Assembly (NCBI RefSeq): GCF_048544455.1
Contig: NC_133526.1
Span: 9,750,001-9,814,000, forward strand
Length of the DNA stretch: 64,000 bases
Direction of reading: 5' to 3'
Origin: Silene latifolia
Lineage: Eukaryota; Streptophyta; Magnoliopsida; Caryophyllales; Caryophyllaceae
Of this stretch, positions 12,215 to 24,689 are shown piece after piece. Made by a program: the position numbers and the translations under genes. Positions within the stretch are counted from its first letter, which is position 1. Each line of letters begins with the position of its first letter. A model generated the notes under the pieces. That model did no database searches. It was not told the DNA's origin and saw only the letters and a list, made by a program, of their open reading frames with translations.

Positions 12215-12758
12215 CACAAATTCTCAATGAAGACGGGTACTATCCGTCACAAGCTAAAGACGGATAGTGCCCCTCTCACAATATCACTGGTTTTAGGTCC
12301 ATTTGGTTCCAAGACCGGACCAGACCAAATATTTCTGGTTCGGTCTTGTCCAAGACCGAAAGTTTTAGGTCTGGTGTTCGGTCCTAAATTTTCATTTTCA
12401 CTCTTTGATCCGATCCGGTTTGGTCCGGTCTCAAACCAACAATGCTCAGCTTTAATTGTGAATAGACGGAAAAAGAAATAGGGAGTGTTATTCAGAATAG
12501 GAGGGAGTATGAGATAAAATATATTGACGTGGGATCTTGTTTGATTCGTTTTAAGTAGTGCAATTAAAATATGAAATTTGTAGAATTTTTACTAATTTGT
12601 AAAAAAAAAAGATATGAACATCCAAAATATGCACTTACAAACGTATAAAAGGCAGATGTGAGTATTGGATTTGAATGGAGGGAGTATTATTTAGTTTGGC
12701 TCTGTGTTATTGGGGTAATATTTTGCTAAAAATAGTCTTATAAAACAATTTGTTTTTT
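12215..12758. other. Start of unit B: decayed MITEs and shared upstream segment
   Basis: CACAAATTCTCAATGAAGAC (about 12217) marks a short MITE relic. A CGGTCTTGTCCAAGACCG-rich repeat follows (about 12290-12440). From about 12460 the sequence matches 39590, 50590 and 54230 (ATTGACGTGGGATCTTG), the unit's upstream segment. No gene. Confidence 0.5.
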
Positions 12759-13187
12759 CGGAAATTTTTCATGATACCCCTTAATTTTGTCAGATTTTCC
12801 ATGGTACCCCTGTTTTTAGAAATTTGCCTATTCTACCCTTGAGGTTCCAGTTTTGTGCCCGTGGTACCCCTAATGTAACAGCTGTTAGATGGATGTTAAG
12901 TTTTGATGATGTGGTAATAAATTACTAATTAAAAATATGAAATAAAAATGGAAAGCAGGGGTACCATGAAAAATCTGTCAAAATTAAGGGGTACCATGGA
13001 AATTTCTGTAATTTTTAATTACTAATTTATTGTCACGTCGTCAAAATTTAACGTCTATTGAACAACTGCTATATTAGGGGCGCCATGGACAAAAAATGGA
13101 ACCTCAAGGGTTGAATAGGCAGATTCTTAAAAGAAGGAGTACTCTGAGAAATCTGATAAAATTAAAGGGTACCATGGGAAATTTCCG
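12759..13187. mobile_element. Mutator-like foldback MITE (GGTACC family), 429 bp
   Basis: Long inverted arms: the left begins CGGAAATTTTTCATGATACC and the right ends GGTACCATGGGAAATTTCCG. Perfect 9-bp duplication TTGTTTTTT on both sides (12750-12758, 13188-13196). A copy at 54550-55516 in unit E carries another MITE inside it. Units C and D lack the insertion. Confidence 0.8.
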
Positions 13188-14215
13188 TTGTTTTTTTTGT
13201 ACGATTATAGAACAATTTGTGAAAATGAAAATAAAAGTCCTTGTACAACGGCTTTGTTTTGGCCAAGCACGGCGGCCTCATTTTGTTGCCCCTATAAAAA
13301 CGGGTGAATTGGAAATCCCATAATTTGGAAAAATGAGAGATATTTGGTTACCCAATTTTCTTTTTTTTTTCCCCATGAATTTCCAACTCCTCTATAATTG
13401 AGGAGTTTAATTACCTAGTATAACCCCTCAAGTTAATTGGAAACTCATGTATCAATCCAACTCACGGATGTCAACCAAACGAGTTTTGGGCAATTCACAT
13501 AAATTGATCAATTCATGTATTTTGTAAAATCATGAAAAAATAATTTTTGTATGACAACCAAACGAGGCGGCCTAAGTAAAATAGAGGCATAACTTAGCAA
13601 TTCCATTTTAATATTTTGTATAGTACTAGTATAGCAACCCGTGCTACAACACTCTAATTTTATAAAGGTTAATTTTAGAGATTTAGTGTATTAATATAAT
13701 TTTAATAAATTGAATATGAATTTAATTTAATGTAAATGTGCTTTTATATATAAAACGTAACCATAAGAAATATTCCATATATGGGGGTATAGTGATTGAT
13801 AGCAATATTATTATTAATTGTGTAGAATATTGTAGTAGAAATATTCCATATATTGGTCGACTAAAATATTTTAACTACAATTGAAAAACGAGTATCTAAA
13901 AAAGAGTTGGTCTTAAGAAATAATGTGCTCCTAGGGTTTCCTGTGGAGAGTTCATCTGAGTTGTGTTTGTTCTTCCTTTTCGATCTAGGTTCCGTCCTGT
14001 GTCTCTGACATTGGGCTGTACTTTCCTTTTTGTTTTTTGTTTACTTTTCGCTAGGGTTTCGTTAAAGTTTCTTTGTTTACCTCTGTGCGAGTTATGGACG
14101 AACGCTCGTGCCAAAGGGATGACAAGCAGATTATGAGTGGAGGGGTAGATGATGGGGGGAGGAGTTTATATGGGATGTCGGAGATGATGAAGGTGAGAAG
14201 CAGAGTTCGGATCTT

Positions 14216-15133
14216 ATGCTCGTTGGGAAATTATGGACTATGAAGGCTATCAATGTGAAGGCCGCGATCTATACGATGGTAAAGTTGTGGAATCCGAAGG
14301 GTACAATAATCGGTAATGTTCTAAACCCTAAAGATAAAATTTTTGCGTTCCGTTTTTCCATTGCTAAAGATAAGAGTAGGGTTTTAGAGGGACAACCATG
14401 GCATTTTGATAAACATATATGGTGCCTTAATGAACCGTGTGATATGGGGAAGATTTATGAAACGCCTTTGTTTCGCGTTCCGATGTGGGTACGTGTGTAT
14501 GACTTACCTATTAGGGGCAGGTCGAATGAAGGAAATCTTCGTTTTCTGGGGTCGCAGATTGGGGCTTTCGTAAGCATGGATAAGTTACCAAATCCGGAGG
14601 TGGAGAGAGCTGTGAGGATTAGGGTGCTCTTGGATGCTAGAAAACCACTGAAGGAGGATGTTACGGTCAAGTTGCCAAATGGAGAATCAACTAAATTTGC
14701 GGTCAAGTATGAAAGGTTACCCAATTTCTGTTATGGATGCGGTTTGTTCGGGCATGGGGAAAAGGAATGCGATGAAGGGCCATACGAAGAGGGGGAATTG
14801 AAGTTTGGGGAATGGCTGCGAGCTTCACCATGGAAGGTTACCAAGACTTCCATGGTTGAACCTAAGCCGAAGGTAGCGAGATCACTAGATAGGAGGTTTG
14901 AGGACGAAGAGAGGAGGGAGAAGGAGGATATTGAGAAAATGATTGAGAAGCTAACACTAATAGCAGTCTCACATAAGCATAAAATTCAGAAACCTGAAGA
15001 TGTCGTGGAAAAAGAGACTCGGGTGGTAGGAACTGAGGAGGTAGAGGATAGGAGCAGGGAAACCCGAAGTGTTGCTGAAGTTATTATGACTGATGGGGGC
15101 ACTTTGGATAGGTATGAGGGGGGCAGAAGATGA
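14216..15133 (+). pseudogene. LINE ORF1: DUF4283 and CCHC zinc-knuckle protein
   Basis: ORF1 of plant L1 elements encodes an RNA-binding protein that coats the element RNA. Residues about 20-150 fit DUF4283, and the knuckle CYGCGLFGHGEKEC (CX2CX4HX4C) lies near residues 173-186. A basic and acidic, low-complexity tail follows. An ATG at 14094 opens another frame, so the true N-terminus is probably separated by a frameshift before 14216. A following frame (15130-15405) overlaps its end and looks like the rest of the same tail. This is broken LINE coding sequence, not a host gene. Confidence 0.85.
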
Positions 15134-15401
15134 CTGATACGGGATGGAGGATTGGGGACACGAGTATGGGAGAAAAAGTGGGTCATGGAGTGCAGCAAGG
15201 GAGTGTTAGCTCGTGGAGGCGTCTGGCAAGGGCGGCAGCTGCTGCTAGTAATGAGGCAAGGGAAGTGGAGTGTCTTTTGGGAAAGAGAGCTCGAGAGGAG
15301 GATATGAAGGAGGACGTGACAGCGAAGAAGAAAAGCTTTATTATCACGGGTGTATGTTCACCTGAGGCGGAGGTTGAGAATGCTCAACCCCGACGGGCCT
15401 C

Positions 15402-17575
15402 ATGAATCTCTTGAGTCTTAACTGCAGGGGGCTGGGCAACCCCGATGCAGTAGGCGGACTCAAAAATCTGCTCAGGAGAGAGGACCCGAATATTGTTTTT
15501 TTGTGTGAAACTAAACTTAGTAGTAGAGATATGCAAGTTATAATTTGGAAACTGGGAGGTTATGAAGGGGTGGCTGTAGATAGTAGGGGTCGATCAGGAG
15601 GGCTTGCTTTCTTCTGGCGGAAAGAGGTAAAGTGTTAGCTTCGTCTAGCTTCAGTTCATGTAATGGATTTTGATGTCGAGTTGGGAGAATCGAAATGTAG
15701 GATTACTGGCTTTTATGGGTGGCCGGCGTTACAGGACCGTCATTTATCTTGGCAACAACTTAGGCTGCTTGCTACGCAGTCGAATGACCCATGGCTATGT
15801 GTAGGGGATTATAATGAAGTTCTTTACTCTACTGAAATGAAGGGGGGAAGCCGAGCACAGTGGCAAATGAATAATTTTCGGGATGCAGCGGATACTTGTG
15901 GGCTCAGAGACATTCCTTTCGAGGGATACATGTTTACGTTTGATAATGGGCAAGCAGGGGTTAATAATCGTCAATGCCGCCTTGATAGAGCTGTGGGTAC
16001 ATCCGAATGGTTCGATTTATTTTCTTATGCTAAACTTTTTCATTTAGACAGAGAGTGGTCAGACCATGCTCCGTTGAAGGTGGTGTTCGACAAGAGGACT
16101 AAAGAGGAGGTGAGCCAGCGCAAAAGGTTCCGTTTTGAGCATGTGTGGGTAGAGGAGGAAGGCTGTGAAGAAACGATTAGAAGAGCGTGGGAGCGTGATG
16201 CAGGAAATATTATTGAGACGATATCAGAATGTGCCAGTGAGTTGATAAAATGGAAGGGAATTAATATTGGAGGAATTACACGGGATCTGGAGAAGAAAAG
16301 GAAGCGACTTAAAATACTTAATGAGGGTCCAAGTTCGAATAGAGTAGTGAAAGAAAGGAGGTTGATTGCGTCAGACATAGCGAAACTCCTGAGACAAGAA
16401 GAAAAATTCTGCGACAGCGCTCTAGGGCGATTTGGCTACGCGAAGGGGATCGAAACACAAAATTTTTCCATCGTACGGCCAGCCAGCGGAGGGAGAAGAA
16501 TCGGATTCAAAGGTTAGTGGAGGAAGATGGGCGAGTGTACGAGAAAACGAGTGATATTGTGAATGCTGCTACTCGATATTTCAAAGGTTTGTTCTCCACG
16601 ACTTATCCCGAGAATTTTGATGACATTCTACAGGGGGTGGAAGGGCGAGTCTCGGATGCTATGAATAATATATTGAGGGCTGAGTATACCGGGGAGGAAG
16701 TCGTAACGGCACTTAGCCAGATGAACCCGCTGAAGGCTCCTAGACCTGACGGTATGAATGGTTTATTTTTCCAAACTTATTGGCATATTGTTGGACCATC
16801 TGTTATTCGACAAGTTTTGAATATTCTCAATGGGGCGAGTTTCCCTCCTTCTTTGAATAAAGCTCAAATTGTGTTGATTCCGAAGAAAAAGGCGCCAGAT
16901 AAAATGATGGATTTTCGGCCTATAAGCTTGTGTAATGTGGTATACAAGATCGTCTCAAAAGTTTTGGCAAATAGGTTGAAGCAGTTATTGGGGGATATAG
17001 TGTCGGAAAATCAAAGTGCTTTTACCCCGGGTCGTTTAATCACAAATAATATATTGTTAGCCTTTGAAATGTTCCACTATATGAAGAATTCTCGGGGAGG
17101 GGGAGGACATATGGCTCTTAAGCTCGACATGTCAAAGGCTTATGACCGCGTGGAATGGAATATTTTGGAAGCCGTCTTGCTGAAAATGGGTTTCGATGAG
17201 GATTGGGTTGGGAGGGTGATGGAGTGTGTCACGACAGTAAGCTATGAAGTGCTTGTGAATGGAACGGTCTCCAGTAACTTTACCCCGGAAAGAGGACTCC
17301 GACAAGGGGATCCCATTTCGCCATATCTATTTATCTTATGTGCGGAGGTCCTCTCGAGTATGCTAAGGCGCGCAGTGGAAAACAACTCCATTCATGGCAT
17401 CCGAATTGCACCAAATGCTCATGTGATCTCTCATCTCCTTTTCGCCGACGATAGCATCTTCTTTGTTAAGGCTAATGAGTCGGAAGCAGGTAGAGTAAAA
17501 GAGCTCCTTTATGCGTATGAGAAGGCGTCGGGGCAAATGGTTAATTATGACAAGACCACTGTTTCATTTAGCAAA
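15402..17575 (+). pseudogene. LINE ORF2, first part: endonuclease and reverse transcriptase
   Basis: The apurinic-like endonuclease starts MNLLSLNCRGLGNPDAVGGL, with the Asn motif (LNCRG), the Glu motif (LCETK), GDYNEV and the terminal SDHAPLK. Reverse transcriptase follows: RPISLCNVVYKIVSKVLANR, the catalytic Asp in LKLDMSKAYDRVEW, GLRQGDPISPYLF, and FADD in LLFADDSIFF. It cuts target DNA and copies LINE RNA by target-primed reverse transcription. Stops or frame changes occur at about 15638 and 16517. The frame is then interrupted by the CACTA at 17576, within SFSK. Confidence 0.92.
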
Positions 17576-18078
17576 CACTACTACAAATACAGGCAACCAC
17601 AACGGCCCTTTAACGACGCTTATTCACGAAAATCATCAAAACACGTTGTAGAATTTATTCCGCGAATTTTACCAAACTTAATTACAACGGTTATGTGTTG
17701 TTAACCGTTGTTATTGGTTTTAACAATGGGTCATACTTAAACAACCGTTGTTAATGAAAAAACTAATAACAACGGTTAAATTTTAACCGTTGTTAATGGT
17801 TTGGCGCCAAATTAGTGAAAAGTAATCACAACGGTTATATTAGAACCCGTTTTCAATACCTTTTAACAACGGTTGTAGACTCAATAACCGTTGTTATTAA
17901 TATTATGAAAATCTTAAGAACAACATATTGCTTTATTCTCGCTATACGCTACAAACACAAACACAAGCTAATATCGCTACTATATCATCCTCCATTCCTC
18001 CCCGATCGTCTCTCCTGTCTTCATCTCCGTCACCTCACATGTTGTCACGTCTTCTCTCCCTCATCGTGTTTATCAATC

Positions 18079-18240
18079 AGGTATATATATGTTTCTTAGC
18101 AACGCTTATAACTAGATATAGGATTTTTTGGGTTATTATCTAATTTGTTTATAATTTAGCTTAATTGCTTTCCTGAATTTCGTTTATTTGTTTGCCTATT
18201 ATTGTATTTTCTGAATTAGTTGCCTATTATTACGAATGTA
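18079..18240 (+). other. Probable leader intron of tnp2
   Basis: A pyrimidine-rich leader ends ATCAATCAG/GTATATATATG at 18079 and an acceptor-like GAATGTAG lies just before the tnp2 ATG at 18246. Leader introns are common in CACTA transposase genes. Prediction by eye. Confidence 0.5.
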
Positions 18241-18245
18241 GAATA

Positions 18246-21200
18246 ATGACTCGAACTTGGATGATTGATGCAAATATGAGTGACCGCACCTACAAGGATG
18301 GTTTAGCTGAATTTTATGAATTCGTTTCGAACAATTTGAAAGGTTCTTCTAGTATTGCATGTCCTTGTGAAAGATGTGGTAATATTAGCTATATGGCTTT
18401 TCCGGACGTTAAAATACACCTAGAAAAGTGGAGATTTAGTCGATCCTATACACGTTGGATTTTTCATGGGGAATCATTAGAGAAAGAGAATAACTCTGAA
18501 GAAGATGATGTTGAGGTACACGAAAGGCTAACTGATGATCCTGAGTTTGCCGGGTTTTTTGAGTTGGAAGAGTTGGAAGTAGAGAAGTTGAATGTTGTGT
18601 CTATAGATAATGAAGAGAATGATGATGAGTCCATTGCTTTTGAAGATGTAGGTGATGACACTAGTAATTGGGATGACCTTAACAACATGTATGAGAAGTT
18701 GTGTGAGTCTGAAGCACCTCTGTATCCTGGTTGTAAGTTCACAAAAATGTCGGCTGTGGTGAAGTTGTATAATATCAAGGGGACAAATGGGGTGAGTGAC
18801 ACGTGTTTCACTAGTTTTTTAGCCTTGATAAAGGAGTTGCTTCCTGATGGTAATGTTCTACCTGTTAAGACATATGAGGCGAAAAACTAATAAGAGGAGT
18901 GGGTATGAAATATGAGAAAATACATGCATGTCCAAATGATTGCATATTGTATCGGAAATTATATCAAAACTTAACCAATTGCCCTAAATGTTTGGAGTGG
19001 CATTATAAGAATAAGGAAGGGATCCCGGCTAAGGTGTTGTGGTATTTTCCATTGATACCAAGAGTCATAAGGATTTATGCGAATCCCGATGATGCAAAAA
19101 TGTTAACTTGGCATGAAACAGAAGAATAAATGATGGAAAGCTAAGACACCCTAAGCAGATGGTAAGCAATTGGAAATCGTTCGACGATAAGTATCCCGAG
19201 TTCGGGAATGAACCTAGAAACTTACGTCTAGCGCTGTCCACTGATGGAATGAACCCACACCGAAACATGAGTAGCCAACATAGTACTTGGCCAGTAGTGT
19301 TGGCTATTTATAACTTACCTCCATATGTGTGCATGAAAAGAAAGTATTTGATGTTGTCGTTGTTAATTTCGCCCTAAAAACAACCTGGAAATGATATAGA
19401 TGTATATTTGGAACCTCTTCTAGATGATTTGCGATTGTTGTGGGATAGTGGGATAGAAGTATTTGATGCATATAAGAACGAAACTTTCAATTTGAGAGCG
19501 ATGTTATTGTGTACAATATCCGACTATCCGGCTTATGGCGACCTTTCTGGGCACACAGTTCATGGGAAAGAGGCTTGTCCATTGTGTGGGGAGGATATCG
19601 AGTCTGAATACTTGAAGTCTTCTCGTAAGTATGTGTATATGGGAAATAGGAGGTTCTTGTATCATGAGCATTGTTATCGCAAGATGCAGAAAGCATTCAA
19701 TGGAAGACAAGAACTTCGTCAACCTCCTAGAATTTTGAGTGGGCATGAAGTTTATCGTAAAAGTAAAGCATATTGAGATAGATTATGTGAAGAAGAGCGA
19801 CTCTAAATTTTCTACTCGTGGGTATAAGAAAAGATCCATATTTTTTGATAAACTTCCATATTGGCCGACTGGGAGGTCGCATTGCCTCGATTTCATGCAC
19901 ATTGAGAAAAATGTCCGTGATAATATTATCAATACCCTTCTGAATGTTCCCGGTAAAACAAAGGATAACGCCACAGCTAGGGAAGATATGAAAATGATGG
20001 GTATTAGGCTAGAGTTGGCACCACGAAGAGAGGTAATCGTACATTTTTACCGCGCCAAGCTTTTACCCTTTCACGGAATGAGGGAAAAGAGTTCTGTGCA
20101 TGCTTGAATGGAATTAAAGTGCCACATGGTTATTCGTCGAACATCAAAAGCCTAGTGTCGATGCAAGACCTAAAACTCACCAGGTTAAAGTCACATGATT
20201 GTCACACTTTGATGCAACAATTACTACATGTGGCTATTCGTTCCATTTTACCTGAAAAGGTAAGATATGCTATAACTAGATTCTCTCTTCTTCCAGTCCA
20301 TATGCGAAAGTCATCGATCCCGATGACGCGGATTCATTGCGGACCTCGTTGTAACTGTCTTTGTCGCTTGGAAATATATTTTCCACCCTCTTTCTTCACT
20401 ATCATGATTCATCCGACCATTCACTTGGTTAGGGAGATTTTGTACCTTGGGCCCGTGTACTTGAGATACCAAAGATCCTTTCGAAAGATTGATGAAAGTC
20501 TACAAGGACTATACATCTAATCGGTATCGTCCGGAAGGTTGTATTGCTGAACGCGCTATTTTAGACGAAGCTCTTTCATATTGTTACGCTCTTCTCTCCC
20601 CTGAGGAGTTGATTGGCGTTCCTAAGAATCGTCATAGTGACTGGATGACCGGAAAAGGTATAGGGGCCGGGTTGAAAAAATTGTGACACGTGAAATGTTG
20701 CATTTAGCACACATGTATGTGCTAAACAACGAAGATGAGGTGAAACCTTATATTCAACAACACAAAGATGAGCTCAAATACGATCACCAAAACAAGACCG
20801 AGAAGTGGATTGCGAACGAGCATACGAAGACGTTTCCAGTGGTTTAGGAATATTGTCTTACAAAGATGTAATCGATCAAACTGGTGATGACATCTCTCCT
20901 AGGTTACTACGTCTTGGTTTAGGTCCAAATGCCAGGGTCACCTTTTACAACAGTTTTGCCATTAATGGATATACTTTTTACACCCGCGAGCAAGATGAGT
21001 TGAGCACAATGCAAAATAGTGGTGTGAGTTCTGAATTTGAGGCAATGCACTTTGCTACTTCAAAAGATAAAAAGCCTATTTGGGGAAAATGCCTTTATTA
21101 TGGTGTTATTCAAGAAATATTGGTACTAGATTACATTGATTTCACAATGCCTTTGTTTCGATGTAACTGGGTTGATAACAACATCCATTGTGTCCGAAAG

Positions 21201-21401
21201 GATAAGATGGGATTTACGTTGGTCAATCTGGGTAAGGTTGGCAAAAATAAGGATGATCCTTTCATAATGGCATCCCAAGCTAAACAAGTGTTCTATGTCA
21301 CCGATCCTATGGATAAGAAGTGGTCTGTTGTACTGTCTATAAGGAGTAGAAGGAGTAGTCCATCCGATAATGGTGATGATGATCAGGATGTCGTTTTTTA
21401 G
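18246..21401 (+). pseudogene. tnp2-type CACTA transposase, broken
   Basis: The transposase that cuts and joins CACTA ends. The N-terminus MTRTWMIDANMSDRTYKDGL with CPCERCGN and HLEKWRFSRSYTRWIFHGE is the transposase-associated zinc domain. Transposase_21 follows: ANPDDAKMLTWHETE, the acidic DDE residue in LSTDGMNPHRNMSS, LYASISD-like CTISDYPAYGDLSGHTVHGK, CPLCGED, and HCLDFMHIEKNV. A DUF4218-like part (about 20105-20520) and a DUF4216-like part (PFIMASQAKQVFYVTDPMDK, about 21270) end the gene. The sequence is spread over about eight frames with stops or shifts near 18890, 19129, 19377, 19776, 20107, 20520 and 20686, so it is inactive. I chose ATG 18246 because it matches the family's MxRxWM start. 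Confidence 0.9.
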
Positions 21402-21709
21402 GGAATGGATCACTCTACCACTGTATCTTATTTCGACGATGTTGACACTGATCATGAGGACACTGAAAGCATCTATATGCGTGATGACCATGGTGAAGGT
21501 ATTTGGGTTAACGAAGAAACTATGACATCCAAGAAACGTCCCCGATCCTGAGATAGTTCATCAGGACACAGTGATATGGACGACCTGTAGCTTAGATATC
21601 CAAGAAAATTCCCAAATTTGCATGGCATGGTAAATCCTGTAGCTTAGATATGCAGTGTTACAGGTTTGGACTGTAATGGAATTACAGTAATTTTAAAAAA
21701 AAAAAAGGT

Positions 21710-21960
21710 TCAACAATAACAACGGTTATATTTAAATTACCCGTTGTTAATACTTTCAACAACGGGTGTAGTACCTCTACCCGTTGTCAATGATTTTTTT
21801 GACATATTTCATTTTGGCGCAAATTTGGTGAAAATTTATTACAACGGGTATATTTTAACCGTTGTAATAAACTTTTGACAACGGTTGACTTTTATTGACC
21901 CGTTGTTATTAACATATAACAACGGTTCTTTTTGAGCACCCGTTGTCAATAGTTTGTCTT
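21710..21960. repeat. Internal subterminal-type repeat array between the two CACTA genes
   Basis: About ten AACAACGG / CCGTTGTT motifs lie in both orientations, the same as at the element's ends. The array separates tnp2 from the second gene. A second leader (pyrimidine-rich, donor ATCAACAG/GTATGTTC at about 22163) follows immediately. Confidence 0.75.
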
Positions 21961-22162
21961 AATAAAAACTAATTTAGAAACCCATACAAATGCCATACAC
22001 AAACACACACAACATTATTAGTTCAACCGTTGGTATCCTGTGTTAATTCTTCTCTCTTCCTCGCTTTTTACATTCTCGCCGCCGGCCGTCGCCCGCTTTC
22101 GACGCCTGATTCCGTTGCCTTCCTTATCATCCCGATCGTTCTCTTTATCATCATCATCAACA

Positions 22163-24130
22163 GGTATGTTCACTTTAATTTTGTGTTTCGTCATTAGGGT
22201 TTTAAGACGATCATCTTGTTTCTTTTTCATGCATCTGTTTGTTTTTCGTCTTCTTTGTTATCTTTTTCATGCATCATCTACTTCACTCCTCTTATTAGGG
22301 TTTAGGATTTTAGAAGCTCAATCTGTTGTTTTAAATTTTCATTCCTATTAGGGTTTAGGGTTTTAGATAATACTCTGCATGTACGTTGTTAAGTCAAAAG
22401 AATAATGAGCCTGGTGATAATAAGCCTGGCGAGAGGAGTGCTACGAAGTGCCAGAAAGTCCTTACAGCTATAGCCGCTAAACAGCCGTTCCAAATAACAT
22501 GGAGTGAGATGGGTTTCCCTACTGGTCCAAATGCGGGTCTTTTCTCCAGTTGGATTGGTACTTGCACAAGACAGTTTGTGCCTATCCATTTAGATGATTT
22601 TAGAAATTTGAATCCAAAATTGGCGGAGTTATACTTGGCTCGTGTAAAGGAAGGCTTTATTATACCCGATAAAAGCCATGATGAGTATTTAGTGCATAAG
22701 GCAGCGGATGTCCACAAGCAGTGGAGGTGTGGCGTTGCTAGGGATTAGTTGTATGTGGACAAGGCAACGGGGGAGATGCGTAAGAGCCCACCGGAAAACA
22801 AGTGTCCCACCATCAAGCAGGAACAATGAGATCTTTTCAAAAAGATGAGAACTACTGAGAAGTTTCAGGTTAAATATCCTCGCCTTTTAACAATTTATCT
22901 ATCATTTTTTTAATTAGTGAGTCCTTTATATAATCTTTTTATTATCTCATCTACTTGCGCTTTTATATAATTATTTGAAGGCCGTTAGCAGAAGAAATCG
23001 TGCTAACATTTCATGCAAGAAGGGGAAATGGTATGGTTCTCGAGGCGTTACTGAAAAGATAGAAGAGGACCTCGTAAGTAGCATGCATTATTGCCCCGTG
23101 AGACTTTATTTTTTTAATCACACTTGGACTTGCATTGATACACATTTACGTGTATAAATGTTACCATGTTAATGTGTAGGTGGCAAAGGGAGTGAAAGAG
23201 GTGGATCGGCATGTAACTTATAAAGAAGGGCACACGCCTAAAGGATCCCTATTGTCGCGTGACAAATATGATGAGGAAGTTTTGGCCAACATAGTAAGCA
23301 TTATTTTATTAAGACGAGTTCATTACTAGCTTTATTATTTTAGTCACAAATATAATTTGAAGTTTATTTAATATATTATAGGACAACGTATTGAAAGAGG
23401 TAGAAGAAGGGAAATTCACTCCCAATGGTCGTAATGACGTTCTTGCTAGAGCGATCGGCCGACCCGAACATCCAGTGTCGTTTGAGGGGCGTCCCTACAG
23501 GTACAGTTGGAGTAACGAAATATTATGGGAAAACTGCCCAGATAAAGAAGAAAAGGAAGACTAAGTCTGAGAAGGCCGACATGGTAACATTTATTCTATT
23601 ATTTTCATTTAAGTTCAATTCACATGTTATTGTTGGGATAAAAATTGCCGACACATTACATTCTTGGCAAGCGGCTTGATTAATGGCATCCGTACTACTA
23701 AAGCTGAATGTTGGAGGTAAGCTTTCCGAAGAAGAAGTGAAGATGATGGAGGATGTCATTTCTAAAGGGGGTAATAATAAGGTACAACAGATTGGTCAAG
23801 AGGCCGCTACTACCTTGGCAATACATGAGAAGGAAGTATCGGTCAATCTAGATTCGAAAGATCGTGTACCTAATAATGCTTTTGAAGTTGTAACAACTAA
23901 AGCCGATCGGTACCTAATACTTCCTTATTTTTTTTTTTTTTTTTTTGGGTAAGATCGGGGGTGTGTTCACCGCCACTCTAATGCTATAACTTCCGACATG
24001 GTGCCATTGAATTGGTTAATTTTATTAGGTAAATAATGGGTCCGAAAAGGAGATGCAACTGAGAAGACGGCTGATGGAAAACAAAGATACATCCCCTTCA
24101 AGTCGGGTTCCCTTTTTTCAGTAAGGTATG
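22163..24130 (+). pseudogene. Second CACTA gene, N-terminal part: Transposase_24-like
   Basis: Exon-like blocks are separated by GT-AG gaps. One begins near 22386 (WSEMGFPTGPNAGLFSSWIG). Others are near 22978 (SRRNRANISCKKGKWYGSRG), 23180 (AKGVKEVDRHVTYKEGHTPK) and 23381 (EEGKFTPNGRNDVLARAIGR). These match the Ptta/En-Spm Transposase_24 family, the DNA-binding partner that recognises subterminal repeats. Donor/acceptor pairs are visible at 22868/22978 and around 23069/23180 and 23295/23381. A stop at about 22746 shows it is not intact. Later blocks (about 23683-23910) are repetitive and uncharacterised. Confidence 0.7.
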
Positions 24131-24689
24131 CATGAAGTGTTTAATTAGTTAAATTTATATGAATGCTGAAGTTTGTGCAAAAATCGGCCCGAGACAGAAA
24201 GCGTTTTTGCAAAATCTTTGAATGCTTTGAAGCGTTTTTGCAAAGATATAATAATGTATGTGTATATTCTTCAAAGCCGTAAACAAGAGGCCGCTTATTC
24301 TTGCTGACCCTAATAGAACCGAAAAGCCACATGTGCGTGTTGGCGGGTCTCGTAGAAATGCACACCAAATCTGCAGCGGCGAAAACGTAGTTCATGGCGA
24401 AAAACTTTTGCCGAATCATACCAAAGTAGAGATAACTACAAATTACCAGGCCATGAAAACTTGCAACGCTGTCTCTGTCCCGGATTCGTGACGACATTAC
24501 CATTCTGGGGAGATGCGCTGGAAGTTTCATCCAATGGCCTCGAAACTCACATCTACTTGGCGAAGATATCTCCGCCGCCTCAAAGAAATGAAAGCAATTG
24601 GGGTTAGAAGAAATACCTTTATATATATGTTACATTTTTAATTGTTGAATCTTTTTATATGTTAAATTTATATGTTATTTTTTTTTTTG

